DNA from: Ecdyonurus torrentis
Lineage: Eukaryota; Arthropoda; Insecta; Ephemeroptera; Heptageniidae
NCBI GenBank assembly: GCA_949318235.1
Contig: OX439127.1
Location: forward strand, 21,244,142-21,308,141
Direction of reading: 5' to 3'
DNA length: 64,000 bases
The position numbers and the translations under genes are program-made. Position 1 is the first letter of the stretch. Every line of letters begins with the position of its first letter. The notes below the pieces were generated by a model, which ran no database searches, was not told where the DNA came from, and saw only the letters and a program-made list of their open reading frames with translations. Of this stretch, positions 46,906-63,700 are shown in pieces.

Positions 46906-49465
46906 CAAATTTTTATATTATACTATATGGCTATAACTGCAGAAAGTTCAGCTAACACGCTTCATATGTTTATAAAAACACATTTGGACTTCAAATTTCA
47001 ATAGCTTTTATCTTTTTTATAAATTTTACACATTTATTTGGCATACACTTTTCATATAAACAAACCCAAAGGAAAGGTTGGCAAAATTTGTGTTTATAAT
47101 CGTTTTAAAATTTATTTAAAGTTAACTCTTAATTTTATCTCACAAATCAAAGTTGGTTGGAAATAACTTTTTTAAGGTGATAATATAGAGAATTTGGAAC
47201 AAAATACGATTTTAGAGACAACAACTAAAAAGTTAATTACGTTTTATATATGAAAACATTATTCTCGTACGTTATTCTAACTTCATTCTGGTGCTACAAC
47301 TTCTTACAAAATATGACACGTGTCACTGCATTCTTACGACAAGATCTGATATTATTCTTAAATATTCTCGCATCAACTTTTAATACAAAATGACATCCTC
47401 CAAAATTTGTTTTAGCACTTTTCACATTTTTATATACATCTGTTAATTTTATATTTAATTAAATGTAAACAGGAAAGAAAAATGCCTGGAGTATTTGAGG
47501 ACAATTTTTTAATATCTTTAAGTTAATGAACCTATAACTGCAATTTATTAGTAAAAACACTTTTATTCAAATAATATAATGTATATCATGTATATATATT
47601 TTACTCATATAAAAGTTAATTATATTTTTTAAAGAATAAAATGCAATATTATTATCAGTCTTTTCTTGCGGAAATTGTAACCTTTTTATTATTAGTTTTT
47701 CTTTATACTATATAAACCTTTGTGATTCATGATATATTTTCATTAAGAAAAAGAAGTAACGTTTCAAAAACGACAAAAAAATAACAATAAAAAAAAGTCT
47801 TTCAAACTAATACAAATTTCATTATACGGTTTGTTGAAGTAAATTCTAAACTTTAATTCAATCCTAGTTGTAATGTCTGTATTGGAAAAACTACTATTAC
47901 ATTGAATAACTATTTTTTTTTTTTAATCTCTTGTACAGATGTATTGGTTATTTGTAAAGTAACCAATAATAAAGTATATTATAAATGGTTGAAAGGATTT
48001 AATCATATGGATGCACGGTGATCACCCATATTGCTGATTTTTTTATAATACGAACTGAAAATGTTCAATAATTAATTTATATTTTCTATCCAATCGTTTT
48101 TATATATATAATTTGTCTATAGGCAAAATACTTGGTATAATTGAAGATTGGAAATACTTGTTTAAGGCACATGATGTATTTTTTTTACTATATGAACTGC
48201 TTGAGTTAATAAAATATTATATTTCTTTATAGAATATGTATAATTATAATTATTAGTCATAATTATTTTATTTAAATTTTGTTTTCATGTTATTTGGATT
48301 TTTAGACTACAGCATAGATAGAATAATGTCTGATATAAAAGAAGTTAACTTTAATGCTAATTACACTAAAAAGATATTTCAAATTTCAATAATCCGTTTT
48401 TATTATTATTATTATTTTAATTAAAGACTTATGTATATTTAACAAAAGACAAAAACTGGTACAAAAGAAATTCTTATTGTTGCATTTTGAACAATAGCGT
48501 ATCACTTATTTTTTATATTGTATTGTCCAATAAAAAAAAAGCTTTCAAAAATAGGAGATTTTCAAGACTTCCTAAAAAATCAAAATGCCACCAAGATAAC
48601 AGAAATCCATGACAGAACATGATATAATATGTCCCAATAAAATGTGTCCATTCAGAGTTTACATTGATTAAAAATAAATCAAAACTTGACGTTTAAAAAA
48701 GCATCTCTATGAGAGTGTCACAAAAATAAAAATTTCAATTATTTTGATTTAAAAAATTCCCACTTTTATTTTAAAACTATATAAGGCTATTTTCTGAATT
48801 ATTATGCACGAGTGAAAAAAAAAAAAAAAAAGTAGAAGTGATTTTCATGTAAAATTGCCAATTTCTAAAAATATATATTAAATTTCCTTTAAAAGGGGAC
48901 TACTTTTGTCAAATTGATTTAAAAGTCTAGAAAGAAAAAAAAAAGTGAGGGATATTTTCTTTTTGGTACAGGCTGTGTTTCCCATGATACCGGAATCATT
49001 GAGAGCCTGCAGCATACATCGTCTTGTTTTTTCTTCTTCTAAAGGTTTGTAAAATAAAAATGTAAAATTGCCTTGACTCAAAGACATACATTCGGGATAA
49101 AATATTCAATTAAAATATAGTTCAACAGTATTGATATTTTATTTTTAATACTCAGCAACACTTTAGCAATTTTTTTTTAATTATAATATATATTTTTAAA
49201 ATCTATTAATACTTGCAAATTTCAATATAGAAGGAAAAGTTTTTTTTATTATTAATATTATTGTTTCAAAAAAAATAATACGCTAATTGCGACAAATTTC
49301 TCATATCATGGAGTGAGCTCTGATTGAAAGCAACAATATTAATTCCATTACTTTTGTCCCCCTTATAAAACAAATTGTAATTTTTATATATTAAAAACAT
49401 TACATGTTTTTTAATAAAACTCACAAAGTTACAAGCTATATAATATAAAAAATTAAAACTTACCT
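45117..49465 (-). other. Putative large intron of the PLRF-amide precursor gene
   Basis: AT-rich, with poly-A and poly-T runs. A GC-richer island at 46100-46290 and a small open segment at 48963-49040 (minus) are the only non-AT-rich parts. No other gene seen. Confidence 0.4.
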
Positions 49466-49530
49466 ATTTTTGATTTATTAAGTCCACACGATCGTGGTGT
49501 TGTCAGTTAGAGATATGAAATTTGAAATGT
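49466..49530 (-). other. Candidate 5' UTR exon of the PLRF-amide precursor gene
   Basis: On the minus strand a strong donor ATAG|GTAAGT (boundary at 49466) lies about 95 nt downstream of a TATA box. The intervening sequence has no ATG, as expected for a leader exon. The next acceptor in the right place before a start codon is at 45117, giving an intron of about 4.35 kb. The start near 49525 is inferred from TATA spacing. Confidence 0.5.
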
Positions 49531-49552
49531 ATCTTAAAAACAAGTGCGTCTC

Positions 49553-49563
49553 TATTTATATGT
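49553..49563 (-). promoter_or_regulatory. TATA box for the PLRF-amide precursor gene
   Basis: Minus strand CATATAAATAGAG, a near-consensus TATA box. About 30-37 nt downstream is a pyrimidine/CA context suitable for a start site, followed by a leader and a GTAAGT donor. Tissue-specific peptide genes often use TATA promoters. Confidence 0.5.
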
Positions 49564-51340
49564 GTGCTGAGTTGAAGAATGTGTAGGTAAAAGTAAGCTT
49601 AGTGCCCTTGTCATATAGCTCTCAGCTAGCAAGAAAATGTAATTTCATTTAGAAATAAATGTGATGAGTCTTATGGCCCACACATATAATGTAACACTCT
49701 ATATAGGCGTGCATTCACACACTACTTTTCAAGATTGCTCCGCAAAGGGATTTCAACGAACGACATATATAAAATTGAATGTATATTCTTAATAAAACTT
49801 TACGCAACTATACTTAATAGTTTGCAGAAAAGCAGAGGAGGAAGTATATACGACACATTGGAAATAAACTTACTTAGGTTAATGTAATTGTAGATAGGGA
49901 AATCCGTAAAATGCTTATATATATTTGAAGCTATATAATGAAGTATACGTTCTTTTCAATTTTCCATTTCTTTTAAGCTAATTAAATTATATATTATACA
50001 ATCAATCAGCATTTTTTTCATGTATTTTTCATTTTTGTTACGATAAATCACACATCTTAATAGATTTTGGTTTGTTGTAAAGCATACACTTTAAAACTTT
50101 ATATTTTTTTCTCGTCCATATAATAGAAGGATTTTTGTCTGGATTTTTATAATAAAGTTTTAAGAACTGCAAATAAACATGATACTAATAATGAAAAAGT
50201 GTTGTCGTTATTAAATATTCAAACATCAATACAACGCATACAAAAAAAAAGTAAGAAAATTAAAATTTTCAAAAATTAAAAAAAAATTGTAAAGCTTTTT
50301 ATTTTTTTTATGTACTGAACGTATAGAGCGTTCATTTTTTAATAATAATAACAAGAAGAAAAAAAACTGTATCATATGCCATTTTTAAAACGAAAGAATA
50401 TTGGTATAGTTTAGTTATCAAAAGCATCATTGAAATTTACGCTTCCTTAAATGAATATAATTTGCCGTAATCATAACATTACAACACGTCACAGTTTAAT
50501 ACTTCACGTTCATTCTTCCGTCGTCGCTGAAATTTCTCCTTTTAGTCAATAAGACAAAAAAGAAATACGTATACCCCTTCAGTCCCCGACTTATAAAAAA
50601 ATTATTTCACTCTCGTAAATTTCAACCACGTTCTTGTGTGGCTCTCAGAGTGACAAAAATATGTCTCTTTTATCAAAAACGTTTTCTTACTTTTGCAAAT
50701 CCCTTACCTACTTTAGATTGCTCAAAATAGCTTTAAGTAGCGCGTAAATTTAAGGGTCTAATTTTTGTATTTTTTTTTTTTTTTTTTTATTATTATTTTT
50801 TTTTTATTGAATTATCTGATGTTTACTGTATTGTATACTGGGACTGAAGAGGATAATGAAGTAAGACCAATACGTCATACTTTCATGGACTTCCAAAGAA
50901 TTTGTGTAATATGACAACATATAAGTAATACCAAATTGATTTTTGTATTTCCTCTCTTTCTATTTAACTTTTTCAAATAAACAAAAACTTTAATTTAGTT
51001 TTTAATGAACAGAGAAAGATTAGACCTATTTCACCTTGTATTAACTAAAATTAAAAAGTACTGAATATAAAAAATAAGACTTTTGTGTTCTTTAATATCC
51101 CAGCTTTTAGGCATAAATAAATTTAAAAAGAGGAAACAAGCCAAATTTATCGATTTTGTTTTCCCTCAAGTACATTTTATCTGTTAGCTTTATTGGAATA
51201 ATGTACTCAGTGTAGATATTGAACCTTTAAAATATCTTATTGGTTACAATCATTTGTGCACACGATTGCGATAATATATTTTACCATCTGAAAATTTATG
51301 CAGATTTTTATGAGAAAAATGTCATATTATGCGCTTAAAG

Positions 51341-51660
51341 TTAAAGGCGTAGAACACCTTGAACGAAAAACTTGCCCAATATCCTATCATACCTAAATAT
51401 CAACGTTGATTTGGCCGGAGTCATTGATTTCTAGTTTATTTTCCATTTACAAAATGGCAGCTGCGGGTTTGTGACGTCACAGCTCACTAGTCTACGCGCT
51501 CGGAAATAGGCAAGCTGTGACGTCACAAATCCGCAGCTGTCATTTGGTGAATGGAAAATAAATTAGAAATAAATTATTCCGGTCAAATCAACGTTGATAT
51601 TTAGGTATATGTTATAGGATATTAGACATGTTTTTTGTTCAAGGTGTTCTACGCCTTTAA
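51341..51660. mobile_element. Palindromic TTAA-flanked MITE, 320 bp
   Basis: TTAA at both ends, then AGGCGTAGAACACCTTGAAC and its reverse complement. Arms of about 145 bp pair almost end to end, including TGTGACGTCACA near the apex. TTAA targets point to piggyBac-like mobilisation (inference). Confidence 0.8.
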
Positions 51661-52394
51661 GTAGTAAAATATATCATCAGTCTGATCAGTCATCACAATG
51701 GTATGCACACCTGATTTGTATTAAGGCTTGTATTCAGATGGCCTGCATTTCAAAATCTAAAAAGAAAACTTTCAAACTTTATGATGCTATTTGAAAGGTA
51801 ATAGTAACAGCTACCTATGATAAAAAATTTAGAACTCATGACCATCAGATAAGATAGAAAATAATTAATGAAATTAACATGGGTTCTTATGGGACTAAAA
51901 TTTCAAAAAAATCATTATTTAAAATCTAGCATGGTGACCCCCTAAAGTTTTTATATTTATGAAGATGCCTTATCTATAATGTATAACCGTGTAAAATTTC
52001 AGATTTTTCTTTCTTTACAACTTTTTAGTCAAATCCCGTAGTATACCTGATTTCCCGCCTTAAGTTTGTATTCTGAGATACATTACTTTTTGCAAATATA
52101 TTTTTATAATGTTTTTATGGCCTATTTAGATGGTACAATATTTGAATTGTGAAATAAACTTGACAACATGAAATCTTCATTTAAAAAACATTCAATTTGC
52201 ATGCAATCAAATTTATTGATTATTTTCTAATATTGCTTGTTCCGTGTAAACAGGACTTACTTAGCACCACACGTTAACTTTATATTTGTTATAACATAAA
52301 TTACTAAATATTTTATTGAAGAGACTTTAAAAATTTGCGTATAAAAATTTACGTAAAAATTTGTATATATCAATTCATTGCCTTTCCTGGCGAT

Positions 52395-52437
<43 letters not shown>

Positions 52438-52502
52438 CTTTCTTTCTTTCTTTTTTTCTTTTTTTGGTAATAGTAATAAGAAATTTTGTGTTACTGAAGA
52501 CA

Positions 52503-52702
52503 NNNNNNNNNNNNNNNNNNNNNNNNNNNNNNNNNNNNNNNNNNNNNNNNNNNNNNNNNNNNNNNNNNNNNNNNNNNNNNNNNNNNNNNNNNNNNNNNNN
52601 NNNNNNNNNNNNNNNNNNNNNNNNNNNNNNNNNNNNNNNNNNNNNNNNNNNNNNNNNNNNNNNNNNNNNNNNNNNNNNNNNNNNNNNNNNNNNNNNNNNN
52701 NN
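52503..52702. other. Assembly gap (200 N)
   Basis: A run of exactly 200 N just after a long poly-T tract. The round size suggests a placeholder rather than a measured length. Confidence 0.98.
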
Positions 52703-53685
52703 AAATAGTTTTCAGTTACTCTAGAAGCACTACCCAGAGAACAAGTATAAACTAATATACTAAAAATAATAATAATAACATAAAAAGTAAACTTTTCGTG
52801 CATAACAAATTAGTTACATTGCTTTAGAGTATACGCTCTAACTCTTTTTTACTACAATCTGCATATTTTGAATCTCAATATTTTTTTCTTACTAACGAAA
52901 GGTTTTCTCTCGAAGTCTTTCAATTCTTGTTTGGTTGTTACCTCATTACTGGAGCATGGTTCTTTTATATTAATAATATTATCTACAATAAAAAAACTCA
53001 GTCAATTTTTTTTATTTCTCCTATAGACAGATTGTTATTACGTAGCAGGTGTCCTTCAGTAATTGTCAATACAATTTACTACGCATAATGTCGTTATTGT
53101 TTTAGTTGTGTATAGACAGGTTGTTATTGTCATTGTGACGGTAACGATTATATTGTCATCACAATCAGAGCAATTGTATACTTCATCCAATGTTACATAT
53201 ATATAAACTTATTTGTCATTATTATTTTTACGGTTGCATTACTGTGAAGCAGATACAATTATTGCTAACTGCCAATTAGGCGCCACTCCTCTTCATAATG
53301 TTCAGATTATACGTCATTCTATTATATAAATAAATAAATGAACTAATGATTTTTTTTAATAAAGTATTAAAATCCTTGAAAAAAAAAATCTAAAATAGGA
53401 AATTTATAGAACACAAAACACTACATTTTAGTGTTTGTGGTGATGAAAAAACACGTGAGCAAATAAGCTAATTAAATTTCATTTAAATTAATAACTAAAT
53501 GTTTTTCTATTAAATAAGCTATATTACTTAATTAAGTGATATGAATACACATATTTATAATACAAATTTGTATATATAATATGAATTATATATGCTAATG
53601 ATTTTTGGCTCTTTGTATTCATGCATGTGCTTGTAAATATTTTATTAAAATCATTTCTACACTTTGTTTCATTTTCAGGTAATAT

Positions 53686-53762
53686 AACCTAAGATAATGC
53701 ATTTTAATTGTGTTATAACTGTAGTAGGATGAAAGAAATGAATAAAGAATTTTTGATTTAAC
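53686..53762 (+). pseudogene. LINE 3' tail fragment
   Basis: AACCTAAG...TAGGATGAAAGAAATGAATA matches the 3' end of the LINE at 1-590. It is a 5'-truncated copy of the same family. Confidence 0.6.
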
Positions 53763-53988
53763 TAAAAACCCGAAAGCAAAAAAAAAAAAGAAAGTTTTAT
53801 TAATAATCTTTCAATCTGTGAGAAAAATATTGTAATTATTAAGTGGCATTATTAAATCATTATGTATTTTTTATTATTATTATTATTATTTATTATTATT
53901 ATTTTTTTACTATTAATGTTTCAAGTATTTTATAACTATATTTTTATCATTTGGTAGATATTTTATTATTATTAATAAATATATATTA

Positions 53989-56052
<2,064 letters not shown>

Positions 56053-56124
56053 CGACTATACCGGGACTCGAACCCGGTTCTTTGGTTTCCCAGACCACTG
56101 CGTTACCATTTACGCTATCGAGGC
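56053..56124 (-). pseudogene. tRNA-like pseudogene (apparent anticodon GGG)
   Basis: The minus strand has an A box TAGCGTAAATGG, a D stem GCGT/ACGC, an anticodon arm with loop CTGGGAA, a T arm CCGGG-TTCGAGT-CCCGG (B box GGTTCGAGTCC) and a TTTT run just after. Only about 4 of 7 acceptor pairs form and GGG is not a normal eukaryotic Pro anticodon, so it is a tRNA-derived pseudogene or SINE head rather than a working tRNA. Confidence 0.6.
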
Positions 56125-56494
56125 TCCTTCCTCTCCAACATTATTTTACTGCTCATATATTTATACTCAGCTGTCGCTGCTTGCCCGATTTTTTATTATA
56201 TGTCAACATAGGATAGTATCCAAAAGTATTGTAATAAATAAAAAAAAAATGTTGTTCTTAATTACTAAAATAATAATTACAGAACCCAAATACAGATATC
56301 ATTACAGATTGTAAAAAATAAATAATGCCATGTAGTTTTTGCTTTTATAGCCAGGTTAGCTATTCTCTTCTGAAATTGGACAAAAATCAATGTTTTTGTA
56401 CCAATAGTTATATTCACAATATATTAAATAACTATATCATCTATAATGCTATTTAAAAACAGTATTTTTAAAGAATAAAATTGGAAAAAATGTA

Positions 56495-56594
<100 letters not shown>

Positions 56595-58282
56595 ATATTA
56601 ATCTAATAAAAATAGTAACTTTCTTTTCAGGTTACATTTTCCTTGCAGCTATTTTCTTAGTCTCGCACTCTCTCTCTCACTTTCGTCTTCCCCCTTTTAC
56701 CTCTCATTCTTGTAATCATTATAATAAAAAAAAAAGAAAAAAAAAAAGAATTTATACCAATAAGAGATTGCTCTCTAAAAAAAACGTGTTATCTTTGTAT
56801 AAGTTTAAAAGAAATAAAGTCTTTGACGTAGTCTCATTTATATTAATATATTATTTGCTCATCTTGTCTCTTTTAGAGAGCGTTACTGCAAGTGTTAAAG
56901 AGAGAAAGAAGTAGAGAAGGGGGAGGGGGGTAGAGGATATATTGTGGGCGCGAGCCTTGTATTCTAATTAAACTCAATAGCCACGATGGTGTTGATGATA
57001 ATATTCAAGGGTGATATGAACAAGTGGGGGTATAGAGGGTGGGAAGTTGTGAGCAGCTTCTTTACTAAGAATATTGTACCGGTATATACGTAAAAGCTAT
57101 AGTCGTGGTCGCAAATGTTATTATACGGCTTATCAGCGAGCCTGCTGGCTTGACACGGACAGGCAGAAAAGGACAAGAGCTCTTCATTCCATCCATATTG
57201 ACCAAGAGTACACAGATATCAACCAACCAAACTAAACTTTCATACTATGACTCCAAATGAATAATAATAAAGAATCCCATACGTTCTATATCAATCGCAA
57301 AACACAAGTTGACAAAACAAATATTGCACACAAAAGTTTGTTTAAACATTGATCATGAGGCAATGACGTAAATATATTAACACCACCAACATTTCAATAA
57401 TAACTTATCAATTGATTTTTTTTTATCCCTTGTTGTTTATTTCATTTCTTTTATTAAGCTTCCACAAAGTCTTCAACCGGAAGAGAAATTTATCTATGAA
57501 TAGCTTTTTCTTTATTTAAAAAAAAACGTAAGAATATAAAAAGTTCACAATTTCTTATAAAAAATATATATATAAAATAAAATGTCACTCTAATATTTTT
57601 CTGTCCATTCCTGTTTTCTTAAAGATTAATACACTTGGTTTGTAAGCTTTTTTTTTTTTTTTTTCTTCTTGTTAATGGAAAAATGTGCTAAAAGCTTGTA
57701 TGTCATCATTGAGAAATACACTTGTCAAATGGTTTCTTTTTCCGTGTACTCACTCGGTCTTAGATAGTGACCATAATCTATAAAATAATGTTTTACAATA
57801 TTAAAATTTATGATAAGTTATTAATCTCTTAAATTTTCTTATAGTAAAGAAATTATTGGCATAAAAAAACTTTTATCAAAAATTTATTAACTTCTTTAAA
57901 ACATTATACTTGAAAGAGTATTTCAGCAAAATATCTCCGTTTAAAATCTATTTAATGAAAATACAGATAGATATAGGAAACAAAAGGTATTCTGTAGTAT
58001 TTATGATTGATGAAATAACCCAAATTAGTTAGTTAGACAATAAAAAGAAAGAGAAGAAAATTCAAGTTGTGTGAAGATTGAATTGCACAGTAAACGAAAC
58101 TAAAAAAAAAAAAAAAAGGCTTAAAGTGTAATTATTTTTTAATATTGAAACAATTTTAATTTACTATTTTTTAAAGTTATTTCAAGAGTTGATAAAAATC
58201 ACCTGCTTAGTTGCTTAGAATCTTTTGCTGTTACTAAAACTTGCAAAAAAAAAAAAAAAAAAAATCCAAATCATATTTAATG

Positions 58283-58360
58283 TTAAAGGAGTAGAACACC
58301 TTGAACAAACAAACTTGCCTAATATCCTAACATACCTAAATATCAACGTTAATTTGGCCG
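58283..58360 (+). mobile_element. Truncated copy of the TTAA MITE
   Basis: TTAAAGGAGTAGAACACCTT, then AATATCCTAACATACCTAAA and CAACGTTAATTTGGCCG match the left arm of the element at 51341. The right half is missing. Confidence 0.75.
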
Positions 58361-58558
58361 ATGCATAGGATGTCCTATGCTCACCATGCTATTTTTTCCC
58401 ATATTAGCGATGGGCAAATCGATTTGAAATTTGATACACATACTATTGAAGGCAATATAAACTTATGCTAAAAATTAAAAAAAAAGTTATCAAGTAAAAA
58501 AAAGTTCCACCACGTCTGAAGTTAATCCTTAAACACACCAAGTTTTTTAAGACCTGAC

Positions 58559-58578
58559 GGGGGGGGGGGGGGGGGGGG
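58559..58578. repeat. Poly-G tract
   Basis: 20 consecutive G. Confidence 0.95.
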
Positions 58579-59079
58579 TAAAAAAACTGCATACGCCTCT
58601 GTCAACTAATAATTATAAAAAATCACACAATGCATACAGTTACATAAAACCTTACTTCATTGCATATTTATGATATTTATTGACATAAAAACAATAATGC
58701 ACTATAAAAAGATTTTAAAATAAAAAAAAATATAATAATATTTTTACGATGTGCAAAGGCAGTTTAGTATGATATAACATTGTACATAAACATATGGAAG
58801 TTATGAGAATTAATGTTTATTTGTATTATTATGATATCTATTTACAGGTGCATTTCATTGATTTTTTATGGTTAACTACTTTATTACATAGTATATTGAA
58901 ACTACAAAATATTATCAATAACTTTATATTGTATAGTCGGTAAAATAATCATTAATATAATATCGTTCAAATTTTTAATTATTTAATTTTTTACAATGCA
59001 TTATTTTATATCTATTTTTAGTCGTAATTTTATATAGCTTACTGAATAATGTATGTATTATAATATATATACTATATAC

Positions 59080-59183
<104 letters not shown>

Positions 59184-59465
59184 TACTTTGTTTTATCTTT
59201 TATGTCAATATATAAACCCATGAGCAATAAAAAACATGTAATCTGACAAAACAAAAAATCTTAAATGTGTAAATTAAATTTACAAAAATCACAGTAAAAA
59301 TATTTTTTTTTTAATTTTTGCTGTATCATTATAGCATTAATGATGCTAAATTATAACAACATAAATAATTATGCTGCATAACATAATCTTTATGCTATAT
59401 AACATAATTATTATGCAGTATATCATAGATTGTGTTGTATTTAACAAATAGTACTGAAAATGAGC

Positions 59466-59995
<530 letters not shown>

Positions 59996-59999
59996 TTAT

Positions 60000-60706
60000 T
60001 ACTTATTACTTCACTAAATTTTGTCCATGTGTATACCAATAGAAATAAAAACATTATCATTTATTAATCAATTAATAAATAGTACAATTTTGACAATGAG
60101 ATTAAATATTACTGTGTTGTTAATTGAGAAATGCAATTCGCTATTATATAAGTTTTACTATGGAGCACTAGAGAATAAACGTAATGTGATTCATTTACAT
60201 GTTTACTCAATATGTATATAAAAAATTAATTTTAAAATTGATGATACGTGTACAGATAATCAACTCAAAATCATATAGTACGACAAGCCTTTTATATAGG
60301 TGTAAAGAACTAAGCTTTTTATTTTATACTGTTTTTACGTAAATATTAAAAAAAAAAAAAAAAAAAAAAGTTTTTCATGTTTATATTAACGTTTTATTTT
60401 TTTTATTTTTCACGTAAATATTAAAAAAAAAGAAAAGTTTTTTCACGTTTATATAATATTTTTAATTGTTTGCAGAAATTCACGATATATTTTTTCCCCC
60501 AAATAAATCTCAAATTTTCATAACTATTAATAATTCACTTGTTTCATTCTTATCTACTGCAACAAGAAAAAGAAGAAAAAAACATCGAGTATTGATTTAT
60601 AATGCCATGGAAATATATTATATATTTATATAATGTTAGCGACAAGGAAATGTTTTTACATTTCTTTTAAATAATGAAGAAACATTAATTTAAAATATAC
60701 AACATC

Positions 60707-60750
<44 letters not shown>

Positions 60751-63700
60751 CAACCGAGATTTGTTATTAAATTTGTAGCTTCACGAATGAGGGTAAGCGA
60801 GGTTAAGCACAATTCTACGCGTTTAACTGTTGACTACTTTTTATATTAATTACAAACACTACTTGAAAACAATCCAGCCATATGCTAATATTTAATGTAA
60901 CAATTTGCTACAGATATAATGAGTTTACAGCAAGACTTTTTTTTAAAATTATATTTTACAGAAACTGGAAAGAAAAAAAAAGGTGTAAAGATTTTATCAA
61001 GATAATCTATTTAGATGCATTTAATGATAAAGATAATTAAAGTTGCTATTTAATTATTAAACTCATTTTTTTGTTAATTTTGTTGTTCCGTGACACGTAA
61101 ACAAGTCCTTAGCGAAGATATAGATTGTGGTAAATAAAATGTAAGGAAATTTTTATGTTAAATCTTCACTAGCTTAAAAGAGTTACATAAAATTAACCCT
61201 GATATATGAATTTTTATTACCGTATGTTGAAAAAAAATATATATATATATTATATAAAAAAGGAGAATCAATGAGGTGCATTACTTTGTATAATTGTGTT
61301 TAATTATTCTTTGTGTTGTTTCATTCATGTTTTATTTATTTTATTGTCACGGTTTAGGTTACATTCATAATATAATCCTTTGATCAATAAGTTAATACAT
61401 TTTATTCATTCATTTATTAATTGAAATACAGTACGAATTTGCTCTTTAGTGATTATTTTTTATTGTTTGAAATACATAGCTTAATTGTCCAGTTATCAGC
61501 AGCTTATAAGCAAGTTTAAGCAGTTTACGAATAAGTTTGCCAAAAAAATTTCATGCTGACATGCCTTGTAAGCATAGTTATGCCTAGTGTGAAATAGCCT
61601 TTAGTTCTTGAATTTTGTGCCAAATCTCTGAACCGAAATATGGGGTACTTAAATGTATGATTTGTTCTAACTAGAAGAAGAAGAGAAACTTGGGTTATTC
61701 AGATATTAAAATAGTTTTAAGTACATGAGTTTTAATGACGTTTATCAAGTTTATCGAGTATAAAAAAAAAAGCAATTATAAAAGCGTAGATTTTATAAAA
61801 TGTACAAAACTTATAGTAAAGTCCTCTTCAGTTTGATATGAAGATGTGTTTGACAGTTTGTCTGTTTTTATTTATGTTTTATCTTAGCTGAAGTTGAATT
61901 AAGTTTACAGAAAACTACGTGATCATTGAAGATAAATAAATAAAGTTTTGAATTCAATGTAGATTCAATCCAACACTTTTGAGATATATCGCCTTGATAT
62001 ATAAATGACAAGCAAGAAAATTGTCCTTGTCAGTAATTAGAAGCAAGGATGTTTTGTAAAGTAATTAAAACTCAAGTGCTTACGTAAACAAATGTCAGTA
62101 CAGCATGATATCATTTACAAATCTATATAAGCTTTGTCGATAATTATTTTAATTTTATTTTGATTTAACAAATTATCCTTTTTCTAAAGTCTTTGAAGAA
62201 TAAAAATGCTATATTTCTCAACGATCGCAAAAAAATGTTTTGATATATTATGTTTTGTTTTATTTGCGCTTTACCACGCGAACTCACAAGTTGCCCACTC
62301 ATTGGAATGGTACGTATAGGCATAGGCAGAAGGAAAAATTAAAATGACATTAAAATTCAGTCAAAAAAAAAAATCCAATATATTTTGATACAAAAATTGC
62401 TAGTTTTTTTCTCATAAGTTTATTAAGTGTTATTGAGCATATTTCATACAATATGAAATGTGTGAGAGACTTTCAACAATACTTGGTAATTTTTATGTAA
62501 ACAACAATGGCAAGTTAATATAATTCCAGTCATATTATTGAAAAATGAGAAATGTACAGGACCCACAAAGAGCGGAGGCATGGCAATTTCAATTGAATTT
62601 AATTTTCGATAGGACACAGTCAAACTTTTTGTAACCTTCTTTTAAGAAACACTTTAACTGAGCAAGATTGGACTTTTTTTTTTTTTTTTACTTTAATATA
62701 AAAAAAAACTACAATACTTGTCCGATTTTTCCTCTTCAATTGCTGCTAGATTATATAATTATTAATTATTATGTAATGCTTTCTCGGGAAAAATGAATTT
62801 ATTATATTGGGTACACGGAAAACATAAATCTAAGAAACTATTCTGATACATAGATGTAACTCTTCATAAACCGATAACTTGATTGAAAAAGTTTAAACAG
62901 TAACTCTTAAGTATAAACGTAATTTCGTCAGTGGTATATAGTTAGCTCTTTACATCTTAAAAAACTTTGTATATTATATCATTATATATAATTATATGTA
63001 TATAATTATAAAAAAAAGTCTAAATAGTAACTCTTTAGATAAATTTTCCGTGTATATATTATTTATTGTCTCGCCATAAAAAATAAATGTACATTTAAAA
63101 CAGCATTCGCAGTAAGGACTGGACCACAAACGCTTCCAATTTTTGTGCTTCTTAAGAACCGGTTCCTGTTCTAATTCATACTTTGGCCTTCGTTCATATC
63201 ACTCAATCACTCAAAGTTGCCCTACCCTGAATTCGAATCCCCATTACGATTTTTATGCGATTCCCCACTCCCCGCACTCCTCCGCGACATATAGTTTCTT
63301 TGTCACACATATCACCTTTGAAATTGAAATATCACTCAAAATCTTAACTATTTGTCTTTAAAGAACAAATATTTTTTTAGATACATTTATTGAAAAAGAA
63401 TTCTTAAGAACTGGTTCCAATCCCTGATTTAAAGTTCTGGTTTTAAATCAGTCTGAGTTTGAAAAATCTAAAAAAAATTAGTACCAAATAATATTATTAC
63501 AAAATAAATAAATAAATAAATATTATTATTACCTACTATTTACAATTGTTTTTTAATTTTATTCATTTTACTATCAAATAAAAGTGCATATTTTGTAGTA
63601 TGAAGATAAAATTTTGTAGAGAACTTACATTCAAATCTTTGATAACTTTTTTATTAAATATAGAATTTGTCGGAATATTAATATATAGATAAAGATCTTG

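Noticed and set aside
52335..52803. Open frames crossing the N gap
   Set aside because: They exist only because N codons are not stops.
56053..56124. Functional tRNA-Pro(GGG)
   Set aside because: Acceptor stem forms only about 4 of 7 pairs and the anticodon is atypical for animals; kept as a pseudogene.
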